The translations under genes were made by a program, and so were the position numbers. A stretch of 64,000 nt of DNA, taken from the NCBI GenBank assembly GCA_030278955.1, contig JAOANR010000001.1:40698890-40762889 (forward strand), in the 5' to 3' direction. This DNA comes from Hygrophila difformis (lineage: Eukaryota; Streptophyta; Magnoliopsida; Lamiales; Acanthaceae). Positions 53,287 through 63,022 of the stretch are shown piece by piece (positions within the stretch are counted from its first letter, which is position 1; every line of letters starts with the position of its first letter). The notes below the pieces were generated by a model that did no database searches, was not told the origin of the DNA, and saw only the letters and a program-made list of their open reading frames with translations.

Positions 53287-54437
53287 TCAATTCTTTGTAT
53301 ATATTTTTTGGAGTACTTCTTTATACACTACATTTGTTGTGGAATTTCTATTGCCGAATCGATCGTGCATAATTAGAAATTTCAGTCCATCATGTCTCAC
53401 GACACGTGAAGCTGCAACATATAATTGCCCATGCGTAAAGACGAGCTCCCTCAGAAAAACACCAACATGCTTCAAGGATTGACATTGGCTCTTATTTATT
53501 GTCATTGCATAACAGACCATAAATGGAAATTGTCTTCTCTCGAACTTGAAAGGAATCCGGTGATCAGATGAAGTCACTGTTATTCGAGGAATTAACACTC
53601 TGTCACCAACCATCTTTCCTGTGATAACTTTACCTTCCAAAATATTCTTTCCAAGTCTTGTCAATGTCAATCTTGTTCCGTTGCAGAGTTCATTCACAGG
53701 GTCAATATTACGAATAAGCATGACAGGGGTACCAACCTTTAATTTCAACAAATGTGCAGGAAGTCCAGAACACTCAATAGAGTTTAAAAACTCTGGGGTA
53801 TGAATTTCACTGAAACTACTGTTGCCTCCATCCAATTTGCTCGCCTTATCAGCACTCAAATACTCTATGCTTTCTGCTTCATTCATTGCCATTATGTTAC
53901 TGTTGATGCATTCAACGTCCTTGATCGTAGGTGCAAGGATTGCCCGTTCCGTTAGGTATTTTGGATCATGTAAATGAGATGTGAAATCAGGATAGATAAT
54001 TGAAACAATGGCATTTGTTGGATCATCTAAATAATCTATAACCATATAAGGAGGAATCTGAATTTGATCTTCCCCATCATTAGTCCCTCCCAATGAACCA
54101 TCACCAATCTCACGCAACCAGCTGGCAAATTCCTCAAGCTTCTCACATTCATCAGAATTACTTGCAGAAAGCAGCCTCATGTTCTTTGTCAGTGTAAGAA
54201 CAGTGCAGTGATCCCAAATATGAGATGAATTCAATGTGGCATTCACAATATGCTGTCTTGTTCCCTTAGGAATAACTGGTAATATTTGTCTGAAATCACC
54301 ACCAAAAACTATAGTCTTGCCACCAAACGGAATATAATTGCTGTCACTCTTTATAAGGCGCATTATATCTCGCAAAGTTCTGTCCAGTGCTTCAAAACAG
54401 TATCTATGTGTCATGGGTGCTTCATCCCATATAAGAT
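53287..54437 (-). CDS. Helitron Pif1-like helicase, C-terminal exon
   Basis: Helitron RepHel proteins end in an SF1B Pif1-type helicase that unwinds DNA during rolling-circle transposition. The exon begins after a TTGTAG acceptor at 54438 and immediately encodes LIWDEAPMTHRYCFEALDRT, the Walker B motif. It continues with VFGGDFRQILPVIP (motif III), TLTKNMRL, GTPVMLIRNID, LCNGTRL, YAMTINKSQCQSL and THGQLYVAASRV (motifs V and VI). About 380 residues are open without a break. The upstream exons with Walker A, the helicase N-terminus and the Rep nuclease are absent, because 54438 onward is a tandem array followed by another transposon. It could be a truncated Helitron or one with the rest beyond the window. 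A start at 54414 would omit Walker B, so it is not a real start. Confidence 0.88.
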
Positions 54438-56222
54438 CTACAATTAAAGTAAACTATCATTTTTAACTATCAAATTAGCAATGATGATTTCCAAATTACA
54501 TCCTTTAATTATGGGATCATTTCATTCTCTATTAGTGTACATGATTTAAATATTTATGATTTTTGGATCTCTTAAAGTAAAATACATTTTTAAAATTAAA
54601 AAACACATATTTAGAATGACTTATTTTAAAAATACACATTCTAATATTTAGTTTTCATTTTTTATTTAATATTTAGTTTCCAATATATGGATATATTTGA
54701 ATGGAAAGATTTAGTTGCCAATATAGATAAAATCCATTTCAAAACGTAGTATCTATATTAAATCATCACAATATTTTTCCAATGTTATTATTATAATTAA
54801 TAAACTTATTGCTATAATTAGCCAATTGATATAATAAAAAATTTGTTAGAATTTAAATATAATCTTTTAATTTAATTTAAAGCAATGATAATTTAACATT
54901 GTCATATTTAACTTGAGAATAGAATTAATTTGATATTAATCAATCATTGAATGCTAATTTTGGCATATTAATTTTTTCATCATCATTTTCCATTATTAAT
55001 TCATCAATTCAAAATTTTATAATTAGTTATCTAATATTATAAGATCTACCAATTAAAGTAAACTATCATTTTTAACTATCAAATTAGCAATGATGATTTC
55101 CGAAATACATCCTTTAATTATGGGATCATTTCATTCTCTATTAGTGTACAATGATTTAAATATTTATGATTTTTGGATCTAATAAAGTAAAATAAATTTT
55201 TAAAATTAAAAAACACATATTTAGAATGGCTTATTTTAAAAATACATATTCTAATATTTAGTTTTCATTTTTTATTTAATATTTAGTTTCCAATATATGG
55301 ATATATTTGAATGGAATGATTTAGTTGCCACTTGCCAATATAGATAAAATCCATTTCAAAACGTAGTATCTATATTAAATCATCACAATATTTTCTCCAA
55401 AGTTAATATTATAATTAATAAACTTATTGCTATAATTAGCCAATTGATATAATAAAAAATTTGTTAGAATTTAAATATAATCTTTTAATTTAATTTAAAG
55501 CAATGACAATTCAACATTGTCATATTTAACTTGATAATAGAATTAATTTGATATTAATCAATCATTGAATGCTAATTTTTGGCATATTAATTTTTTCATC
55601 ATCATTTTCCATTATTAATTCATTCATTCAAAAATTTTATAATTAGTTATCTAATATTATAAGATCTACCAATTAAAGTAAACTATCATTTTTAACTATC
55701 AAATTAGCAATGATGATTTCCAAATTTCATCCTTTAATTATGGGATCATTTCATTCTCTATTAGTGTACAATGATTTAAATATTTATGATTTTTGGATCT
55801 AATAAAGTAAAATACATTTTTAAAATTAAAAAAACACATATTTAGAATGGTTTATTTTAAAAATACATATTATAATATTTAGTTTTCATTTCTTATTTAA
55901 TATTTAGTTTCCAATATATGGATATATTTAAATGGAAAGATTTAGTTGCCAATATAGATAAAATCCATTTCAAAACGTAGTATCTATATTAAATTATCAC
56001 AATATTTTTTCCAAAGTTAATATTATAATTAATTAACTTATTGCTATAATTAGCCAATTGATATAATAAAAAATTTGTTAGAATTTAAATATAATCTTTT
56101 AATTTAATTTAAACCAATGACAATTCAACATTGTCATATTTAACTTGAGAATAGAATTAATTTGATATTAATCAATCATTGAATGCTAATTTTTGGCATA
56201 TTAATTTTTTCATCACCATTTT
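54438..56222. repeat. Tandem array of three AT-rich units of about 0.6 kb
   Basis: Units at about 54438-55041, 55042-55661 and 55662-56222 (last one truncated) share TAAACTATCATTTTTAACTA, TTTAATTATGGGATCATTTC, ATTTAGTTTCCAATATATGG and CAATCATTGAATGCTAAT. They differ by scattered substitutions and 1-9 bp indels. The unit begins with AGATCTAC(C)AATTAAAG, the same sequence as the helicase splice acceptor, so the array grew from the intron edge. No ORF. Confidence 0.92.
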
Positions 56223-58500
56223 TGTAATACCCGAGAAATCGACATGGGAGTTGTAAAATCCGAAAGTTAAGAAATTTGGATTTATTTATCGAAATCGAAT
56301 TAATTCCGAGAGAACGGAATTAAATATTTCGGATAATCGCGACTCGGGATAGATGTATCGAATTATCCCAAAAATCTCGGATAATTCATATTATGATTTT
56401 TAAGAGATTAAAAATCATAATATTAAAAAAAAAAAAAACGCTGCCTGGTGGCCGCGCGGTGCCCGCGCGGTGCGCGCCACCAGCAGCAGACCTGCTATGC
56501 AGGCGTTACAAGTGGATTTTTGCATTGATTTTCGTTTTGCACGTCTCCAATCGATTTGAATTCAATCATCAGACATTGTGGACGTTGTGGGGGGGGGGGT
56601 TATGATTGGGTTGAGAAGCATTAACACCCCACAAACTTAGTCTTTAAGCTCACACAACACACCTTGGAGGATCCTATGGAGCTATGAGAGGAGTGGGGGA
56701 AATGGATGAGGTTTGGGGGTGTTAATTCGGGGGTTATGGGTTAGAATTTGTTCCTTCACATTCCCACTACCCCATGGCAGCTTTTGGAGCAATTACCCCT
56801 CTATAAATAGCCCCTACTCAGCCTCCATTGCACTCATTTGCATCCCATCCGAAATTTGAGTTCAAGAGAGAGTAGTGAGAGTTTTGTGAGTTGTTCATCA
56901 TCCTTCCAGGGAGTGTGGACGTGTTCAAGTGATCCAAACCTTTCTCCTACGTGTAGGTAAGAGTTCTACTTTATTTCCTTGGTCTTAGATTCGAATCCCT
57001 TGTCCTAGAATTGAGAATTTCCTCCGACAACTCCATAATAGGTGCTTTCGGTAGAAGTGTTGATTGTTGGGGTCGAGTTGGACGATTTCCAGGATTCCAC
57101 CAAGGGGATATTCGGTTCTAAACTCATCTCAAGTAAGTTAGTATTGTGCACGTCGATTTTTAGGAGTTTTGGTTGAGTATAACTCGAGATATAGGTTTAT
57201 CTTTTCATTTGACAAAATCTGTCAAATAGGGTTTCCTATGACCAATTTTATTGTTCTGTGAATTCGACCATGATACGTACATTTTTAGGAGAACCTTCCA
57301 AAATGAAACTTGTTCCTAATGTCCTAAAGATGCTCTCTGTAAATTTTTATAATTTTTGGACATGTTTTGGTCACCCAAATTCGATCTGGTATTTTCTGCA
57401 CATAGGTTGACAGATTTAATGTATGTATGTAGTCAGTTTTGTTGTTCGATTCACTCTTGCCTATGATCGTTTTTAGTGCTTGATGTCTTCATGAAACTTG
57501 TTCTAATATGTGTCTAGAACATCCCTGTAAAATTTCATGATTTTTGGAGCACATATGAAATTGTTATGAATTTTTGAACTCACTGTGGTCGGATTTACTG
57601 AAGCATGAGGAATTGTAATTCAATAGCTTTCTGAAATGGGTTAAAATGACCTATTTAGAGTCCGAATTTTGAGATGGCTATTTCTATGAAAAATGTTTAT
57701 TTTGATGATTCCTAGCCACTGTAATTTTTCCAGAATTTTTAAAAATTGTTTACTGCATTTTTAAAGACGATTTCAGAAACTGCTATAATGCCATTTTTGG
57801 TCGGTAAATGCTATTTTGAATATTCGATGAACTAAGAGTCGATTGTTACTCGGTTTTGGATATATATGAAATCTGGATATGTTGTGAATATTATGGAATG
57901 ATAAAAATGTGAATTTTAAACTTTGGGAGTTTTGATCGAGTGGGATGCCATGTGTTAGAGGGTAAGTGCACTTGGCGTGAGCTCGTTGAGCCGCCCCCTC
58001 TTTTGTAGCCAAAACGGCATTGATTATTGTGATGTATGAGTCTATACTCCTAGATGTATCCGTATGGGTTATCTAGGGCTCCGGAGTGTGTCTGTATAGG
58101 GTCCGCTGCATGCACTTACCTCGTGGGTACGAGTCCCAGAGGTTGATCCCAAGGGTTCGTCCCTAGGATATGTTTGAGTCCTTGTGGGTATAAAGTCCCA
58201 AAGGTTGGTCCTGTGGGTTCGTCCCTAGGATATGCTAATGGGGTGTCCTCGATCATAAATATTCGTCTTTTATGTGTAAGAGGTTTTAAATTAATTTATT
58301 TATTCGTCTTTTAAATAAATAAATTATTTTGTATATTCTCCTAAAAACTTTTAAAATTCGTTGTGCTATATATTAACTTACGCAGTACCTTTGTACTGAT
58401 AAATTGTTGTTTTATTTTCCTTTCAGATTTCGCAGAGTAAGCATCGCATGGAGGGATGGGATTTCCATTTTTAAAAGAAGACTTGTCGCATTTTATTTAT
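56223..58500 (+). mobile_element. Second gypsy LTR, truncated by a LINE
   Basis: Starts TGTAATACCCGAGAAAT, like the LTR at 7897. It shares a GGTGGCCGCGCGGTG block (about 56446), a TATA box (56812-56819), an ATCCGTATGGGTT...GGCTCCGGAGTG module (58056-58093; compare 9711-9736) and an AACTTACTCAG/AACTTACGCAG...CTTTC.TTTACAG/CAG region (58375). The remainder is different, so it is another family of the same lineage. No LTR end is reached before the LINE poly(T) at 58501. A duplicated segment of about 58 bp containing GGGTTCGTCCCTAGGATATG lies at 58128-58240. Confidence 0.8.
56812..56819 (+). promoter_or_regulatory. TATA box of the second gypsy LTR
   Basis: TATAAATA followed by GCCCCTACTC, the same context as the box at 8468. 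Confidence 0.6.
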
Positions 58501-58841
58501 TTTTTTTTTTTTTGAGAAAAGCCTTTTATTGCTGAACATAATGAAGCTACAAAATACACGCTGCAGCAATAGACCTCACAGCTCCTCGTCCAATACATTC
58601 AGGGAGCCTATCACACAAGTGGAGCACTCCGCATTTTTTGCTAAGTGAGTATCCTAGCCCCAAGACAAGCACACAAAATACGATACAAGCCAATAGAGTC
58701 GCCGCCTATCGCCTCAAAAAATGGAACAAAAAACACACACATCAGACCACGTTAGAAACCACAGACACAACAGCAGAAAGGGATATCTGGCCCGCATATC
58801 TCCTTGGAGTAATTCACGAAACAAGTGCGCATGAGACGATA

Positions 58842-59621
58842 TTACAGCCATGTTTCCACCGGTTCTTCTCCTGCAGCGCCGCGTCTGGCCCAGAAATCCG
58901 CGAGTGAATTTCGTTCTCTGAGAATATGTTGAATTTTCACCTCACCTCCACACCTCAACACCGTCATTATAGGGCCTAACAGGGAATTAAATCTCCAAGG
59001 TATCTTCCCCGGATCTTCTACCCACCGAAAGACATTAATTGAATCACACTCAAATATCAACTTGGGTAGAGGGAAGCCCTGATCCCGAACTAAGACATCG
59101 CACACTGAGCTCACAGCTGCCACTTCGGCTTCACTTGAATCTTTCCATCCAATAGACTTTGATAGTATAAAGATTACTTCGCCCTTATCGTTTCTAATTA
59201 CCCCACCTATCCCAGCCGATCCGGGATTGCCAAACGATGAACCATCCGTGTTCACCTTCCACCAACCCTTGTCCGGGCATTCCCATTCCAAACCCGACCG
59301 AGCAGCCTGATTTCTGACATTATTTTCTAGCCTCAGCCCTCCCGGAAAATTTGTATTGCAACAAGCTTGAAAATAATTCTCCTGCCCAAACGCCGCTGAC
59401 CACCAAGTACTAATCCTCCACCTAACTTCCGCAATTATAGCTTTGACATCAAATGTAAGGCCCTTAAACACGACTCCGTTCCTGTGTTTCCAAATGGCCC
59501 ACCAGATGGCGAGCCCCGACATTCTCCAGGCGTCGCTACACCCCCTCCCAGGATGGCCATTAATCCACCACTCTGCCATATCTCTAACCCCCCTGGACAT
59601 GCCCACACAGTCCCAAACCAT
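58842..59621 (-). CDS. LINE ORF2, 3' part: RNase H
   Basis: Continuation of the RT frame after a shift at a six-G run (coding strand; + C-run at 59588-59593). It contains FKGLTFDVKAIIAEVRWRIS, KVNTDGSSFGNPGSAGIGG with the first RNase H Asp, SSEAEVAAV with the Glu, FECDSINV and RNSLADFWARRGA. The C-terminus matches the end of ORF2 in the first LINE. It would be translated only as a fusion with the upstream RT. Confidence 0.88.
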   Translation of the reverse strand: MVWDCVGMSRGVRDMAEWWINGHPGRGCSDAWRMSGLAIWWAIWKHRNGVVFKGLTFDVKAIIAEVRWRISTWWSAAFGQENYFQACCNTNFPGGLRLENNVRNQAARSGLEWECPDKGWWKVNTDGSSFGNPGSAGIGGVIRNDKGEVIFILSKSIGWKDSSEAEVAAVSSVCDVLVRDQGFPLPKLIFECDSINVFRWVEDPGKIPWRFNSLLGPIMTVLRCGGEVKIQHILRERNSLADFWARRGAAGEEPVETWL

Positions 59622-62383
59622 CTCACACCCTCATACCATAATTCACATGCAAAAGGACATCTACAAAATAGATGATCTGCAGACTCCTCAGCATCATTAC
59701 ACAGCGGGCACTTCGCATTCGACGGATCCAGGCACCCTCTCTTTGCAAGAGCCGCACGGACAGGCAACGCATCCCACCACGCCTTCCACACCAATAATTT
59801 TACTTTCCCGGGACATTTAATCCTCCACAAGCTAGACCAAATATGCTGCCCTGAAATCCCCCTCACCCCTTCCACTCTACCCAGGCAAGATCTAACCGAA
59901 AACAACCCGTTCCCTTCCCTCACCCATCTAATTCGGTCCTCCAAAAATCTGTTCAGTTTTTGCCTTTCTAATAGGTCCATAAAGTTGTCCCACAGAACAG
60001 TTTCCCAATCGAATAGATTCCTCCTCAACTCAACCGACCACTTCCACTCCACTCCAACCCAATTCCCAAACTCCATAACCCTTCCCTCCTTGTTCAAAGA
60101 TAAAGCAAAGATGCGCGGATACGCCTCTTTCAACCTGATACCACCTTCCACCCAGCAATCAAACCAAAACCTTGCCCTATTCCCGTTCCCTACAAGAATT
60201 CTAAAGATGCTCTCATCCCCCTGATCCCCTAAGTTTTTCCAAGCAGCACTGATGTACCCCCACACTGACCTCGCCCGAATCGGTTGTGGTATCAATGTCT
60301 GCCCCCCATCGTAATACTTGGTATCGATCACTTCTTTCCAAAAGGTATTCTCAACCCCAAACCTCCATCTCCACTTAAGAAGCAAAGCGTTATTGAAATC
60401 CCGAACAGATCTAACTCCCAGCCCCCCCTCCACCATCGGTGTGCAAACGGTATCCCACTTAATTGTATGTAATTTTCTCCTCCCGTCCCACTCATTCCAG
60501 AAAAAACATCTCTTAATTCTATCTAACCGATCCGCCACGCCTCGCGGAACCTTGAATAAGGATAAAAAATGCAAAGGTAGATTATTCACCACGGCCTTGA
60601 GGAGACATAATCTCCCTGCTTGAGACAGAAGACGCCCTTGCCAACCGGATAAACGCTTCTCAACTCTCTCGAGCACCGGTTTCCAAATCTCCATCCCGTT
60701 AATACGCCCTCCGATCGGGATCCCTAAGTATTTCATAGGCCACACTCCTACCTTACAACCCATCACCCCTGCCGCGGTATCCACTACTGTTCCATCACAA
60801 TTTACACCGAACAAACAGCTTTTACCATAATTGATCCTCAAACCAGTGCACAGTGAAAAGCAACGCAGAATTCTTTTAATCACCACTACCTGCTGGACCT
60901 CCCCCTCGCAAAACAAAATTATATCGTCGGCGTATTGCAAGTGAGTTATCATCAGGCCTCCCCCCTTCACCTCCAGACCTTTAAGCAGTCCCAATTCCTT
61001 TGCCTTGTGTAATAGCTTATTAAGGATTTCAGCTATTAACACAAACAAATAGGGTGACAATGGGTCACCTTGTCTGATGCCTTTTTGTAGATTAAAATAA
61101 TTCGTAGGCGATCCATTTATCAGTATGGCAGCCGAAGCGGAAGTGATGCAGGCCCTCACCCAACTAATCCATTTCTCATCAAAATCAAAACATTCCAGTA
61201 CACTAAAAAGCGCATCCCATGAGACGTTATCGTAGGCCTTTGCGAAGTCAAGCTTGATTACAAACCCCCTTTTTCTTGCCATTTGAGTTGAATTAATGAC
61301 TTCCGCCGCCACCAATACTCCATCCAGTAATTGACGACCTTTTACAAAAGCCATTTGTTCAAATCCCACCACCTCCCCCAACACCGCTTTCAACCTGTTC
61401 GCCAACACCTTGGTGACAATCTTGTAAATGCTACCAACTAACGAAATTGGTCGATAGTCGCCAAATTCTAAGGGATTATCCACCTTAGGGATTAAGGCAA
61501 TGAATGACTTCCCCACCTCTCTGGGTAACCTGCCCGTTGTCTCAAAATCCCTAAACACTTTCAACACATCGTCCTTGATAACCTCCCAATACTTCTTATA
61601 AAAGGACAAATTGTAACCGTCCGGCCCGGGCGCTTTATTCCCGTCACAACCCCATACCACCGAGCGGACTTCCTCCATCTCAAATACCCTGACCAACCAG
61701 GCCCTGTCTGCCGCTCCTACTTTTGCCAAACCAATACTACCTGTCTCAAATATCACAGCTGATGTATTAGTGAATGATTTCTTGAAAAAGGATACCGCCT
61801 GCTCTTTAATTGTTCTCGGGTCCTCAATCACCACCCCGTCAATTCTGATAGTCCCAATATGATTTTTCTTTTTATTGATACCGCACACCGCGTGGAAGAA
61901 TCTCGTATTCTGGTCACCCTCTTTAATCCATTGGATCCTGGACTTTTGAATCCATCTTCTCTCTTCGTCCAAAAACAAACTTCGAAGACTCCTCTTCTTG
62001 TCTAACCAACTGCCTCTGGTTTCCTCTTCTGAATATATATCCTGTCCAGACGCCTCAATTTCGCTAATCTCTTCTTGTAACTTCTTAATTTTCCTATCCA
62101 ACTCGTTCGCACCATATCCCTCCCACCTTCTGATCCTCCCTTTCAGAACATTTAGACGGCTGCTAAGGTGACACTTCCCCTGTGGTTGAGCCTCCTCCCA
62201 AACACCCTTTACCAAGTCTTGAAACCTACTATCGGACATCCAGTAATTATAGAAACGGAATGGCTTAAAACCCCATTCTTTACCCCCCAGCTCCAATCTG
62301 ATCGGAATGTGATCCGATAATATAGAATCACACAACTTCTGACTAACCTCCCCCTCGAATCCGAGCCAGTCTACCGAGACCAA
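59435..62383 (-). CDS. LINE ORF2, central part: reverse transcriptase and zinc-binding region
   Basis: A 982-codon open frame. The first residues (DSILSDHIPIRLELGG) are the end of the endonuclease domain. The RT domain has GCDGNKAPGPDGYN, DYRPISLVGSIYKIVTKVLA, KGIRQGDPLSPYLF and LQYADDIILFCEG with the catalytic YADD. The zf-RVT-like part (KCPGKVKLLVWKAWWDALPV, then CPLCN and HLFCRC) lies near the end. The last about 50 codons are out of frame relative to the family because of the G-run shift at about 59590. The initiator of the true ORF2 is at 62981, so this frame alone has no natural start. Confidence 0.9.
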   Translation of the reverse strand: MVSVDWLGFEGEVSQKLCDSILSDHIPIRLELGGKEWGFKPFRFYNYWMSDSRFQDLVKGVWEEAQPQGKCHLSSRLNVLKGRIRRWEGYGANELDRKIKKLQEEISEIEASGQDIYSEEETRGSWLDKKRSLRSLFLDEERRWIQKSRIQWIKEGDQNTRFFHAVCGINKKKNHIGTIRIDGVVIEDPRTIKEQAVSFFKKSFTNTSAVIFETGSIGLAKVGAADRAWLVRVFEMEEVRSVVWGCDGNKAPGPDGYNLSFYKKYWEVIKDDVLKVFRDFETTGRLPREVGKSFIALIPKVDNPLEFGDYRPISLVGSIYKIVTKVLANRLKAVLGEVVGFEQMAFVKGRQLLDGVLVAAEVINSTQMARKRGFVIKLDFAKAYDNVSWDALFSVLECFDFDEKWISWVRACITSASAAILINGSPTNYFNLQKGIRQGDPLSPYLFVLIAEILNKLLHKAKELGLLKGLEVKGGGLMITHLQYADDIILFCEGEVQQVVVIKRILRCFSLCTGLRINYGKSCLFGVNCDGTVVDTAAGVMGCKVGVWPMKYLGIPIGGRINGMEIWKPVLERVEKRLSGWQGRLLSQAGRLCLLKAVVNNLPLHFLSLFKVPRGVADRLDRIKRCFFWNEWDGRRKLHTIKWDTVCTPMVEGGLGVRSVRDFNNALLLKWRWRFGVENTFWKEVIDTKYYDGGQTLIPQPIRARSVWGYISAAWKNLGDQGDESIFRILVGNGNRARFWFDCWVEGGIRLKEAYPRIFALSLNKEGRVMEFGNWVGVEWKWSVELRRNLFDWETVLWDNFMDLLERQKLNRFLEDRIRWVREGNGLFSVRSCLGRVEGVRGISGQHIWSSLWRIKCPGKVKLLVWKAWWDALPVRAALAKRGCLDPSNAKCPLCNDAEESADHLFCRCPFACELWYEGVRWFGTVWACPGGLEIWQSGGLMAILGGGVATPGECRGSPSGGPFGNTGTESCLRALHLMSKL

Positions 62384-62387
62384 GAAC

Positions 62388-62981
62388 CTATCTATCCGAC
62401 TCCGAGCACGACCCCCCCTCCCAACCCAAGTGAAAGCCCCCCCTCCAAAGGCAAATCAACAAGGCCCACCCGATCAATAAATCTCCTGAACTCCAACGTC
62501 GACCCCCCATCCTCACTCTCCCCGATCCTCTCCCCTTCCCCCCCAACGCGTTGAAATCCCCTGACAAACACCACGACTCCCCATTGCCGACATTACACTT
62601 AGCAGCAAGCAAATCCCAAAACTCCGCCCTCTCCCTTCTATCATTCGGCGCGTGTATGCAAAGCAGATTCAATACCTCACACACAGCCCCGAATCTCCCT
62701 CTAACCTAAATAAATCTGTGATCCCTCTCCACAATATCGAACGACACACAACTCACATCCCAGCCCACCAGTAATCCCCCGGCATTCCCAATGGCAGGTT
62801 GATAGCAATATTCACACCCTGATGAACCCCATAACCTAAATACTAGCCTGTCTTTGATCACTTCCATTTTAGTCTCTTGGAAGCATACCACCGCAGGTCG
62901 AAGACTCCTACACAGGCGCATGACACCCCTCCTCCTCACCCCTCCATTCAAACCTCGCAAATTACAGGAAATAATCTTCAT
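62388..62981 (-). pseudogene. LINE ORF2, 5' part: broken endonuclease
   Basis: Starts MKIISCNLRGLNGG at 62981 and runs through CFQETKM and YCYQPAIGNAGGLL to a TAG at 62706-62708. The first LINE has Trp at that place (FIW), a TGG-to-TAG change. The same frame then continues LLCIHAPND and LSGDFNAL, after which the reading shifts twice at runs of seven G on the coding strand (+ C-runs at 62538-62544 and 62437-62443; another at 62412-62418). Catalytic motifs QETK and GDFN are still visible but no continuous endonuclease can be made. Confidence 0.88.
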
Positions 62982-63022
62982 AATGAAACTGCAGACACAC
63001 AATAACCCACTCCCCCAGTCCT

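Larger units (their letters stand above)
51455..56222 (-). mobile_element. Helitron with helicase gene (minus strand), right end not resolved
   Basis: The minus-strand 3' end is CCCGCGCATCGCGCGGGC hairpin then CTAG at 51458-51455 followed by host T. The element extends rightwards through a Pif1-type helicase frame. Its 5' TC end and the Rep domain are not seen: at 56223 a gypsy LTR starts. Nested in it are a severely truncated SINE, a truncated LINE and a tandem repeat array. Confidence 0.65.

Noticed and set aside
53621..53803. 60-codon + frame opposite the helicase
   Set aside because: Antisense shadow of the Helitron helicase exon.
54438..56222. CRISPR-like array
   Set aside because: Units of about 0.6 kb with no spacers, in a plant genome; an ordinary tandem repeat.
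56393..56605. 70-codon frame in the second gypsy LTR
   Set aside because: Lies in the non-coding LTR upstream of its TATA box; no domain.
59443..60623. Plus-strand frames opposite the LINE ORF2
   Set aside because: Shadows of the minus-strand RT/RNase H gene.
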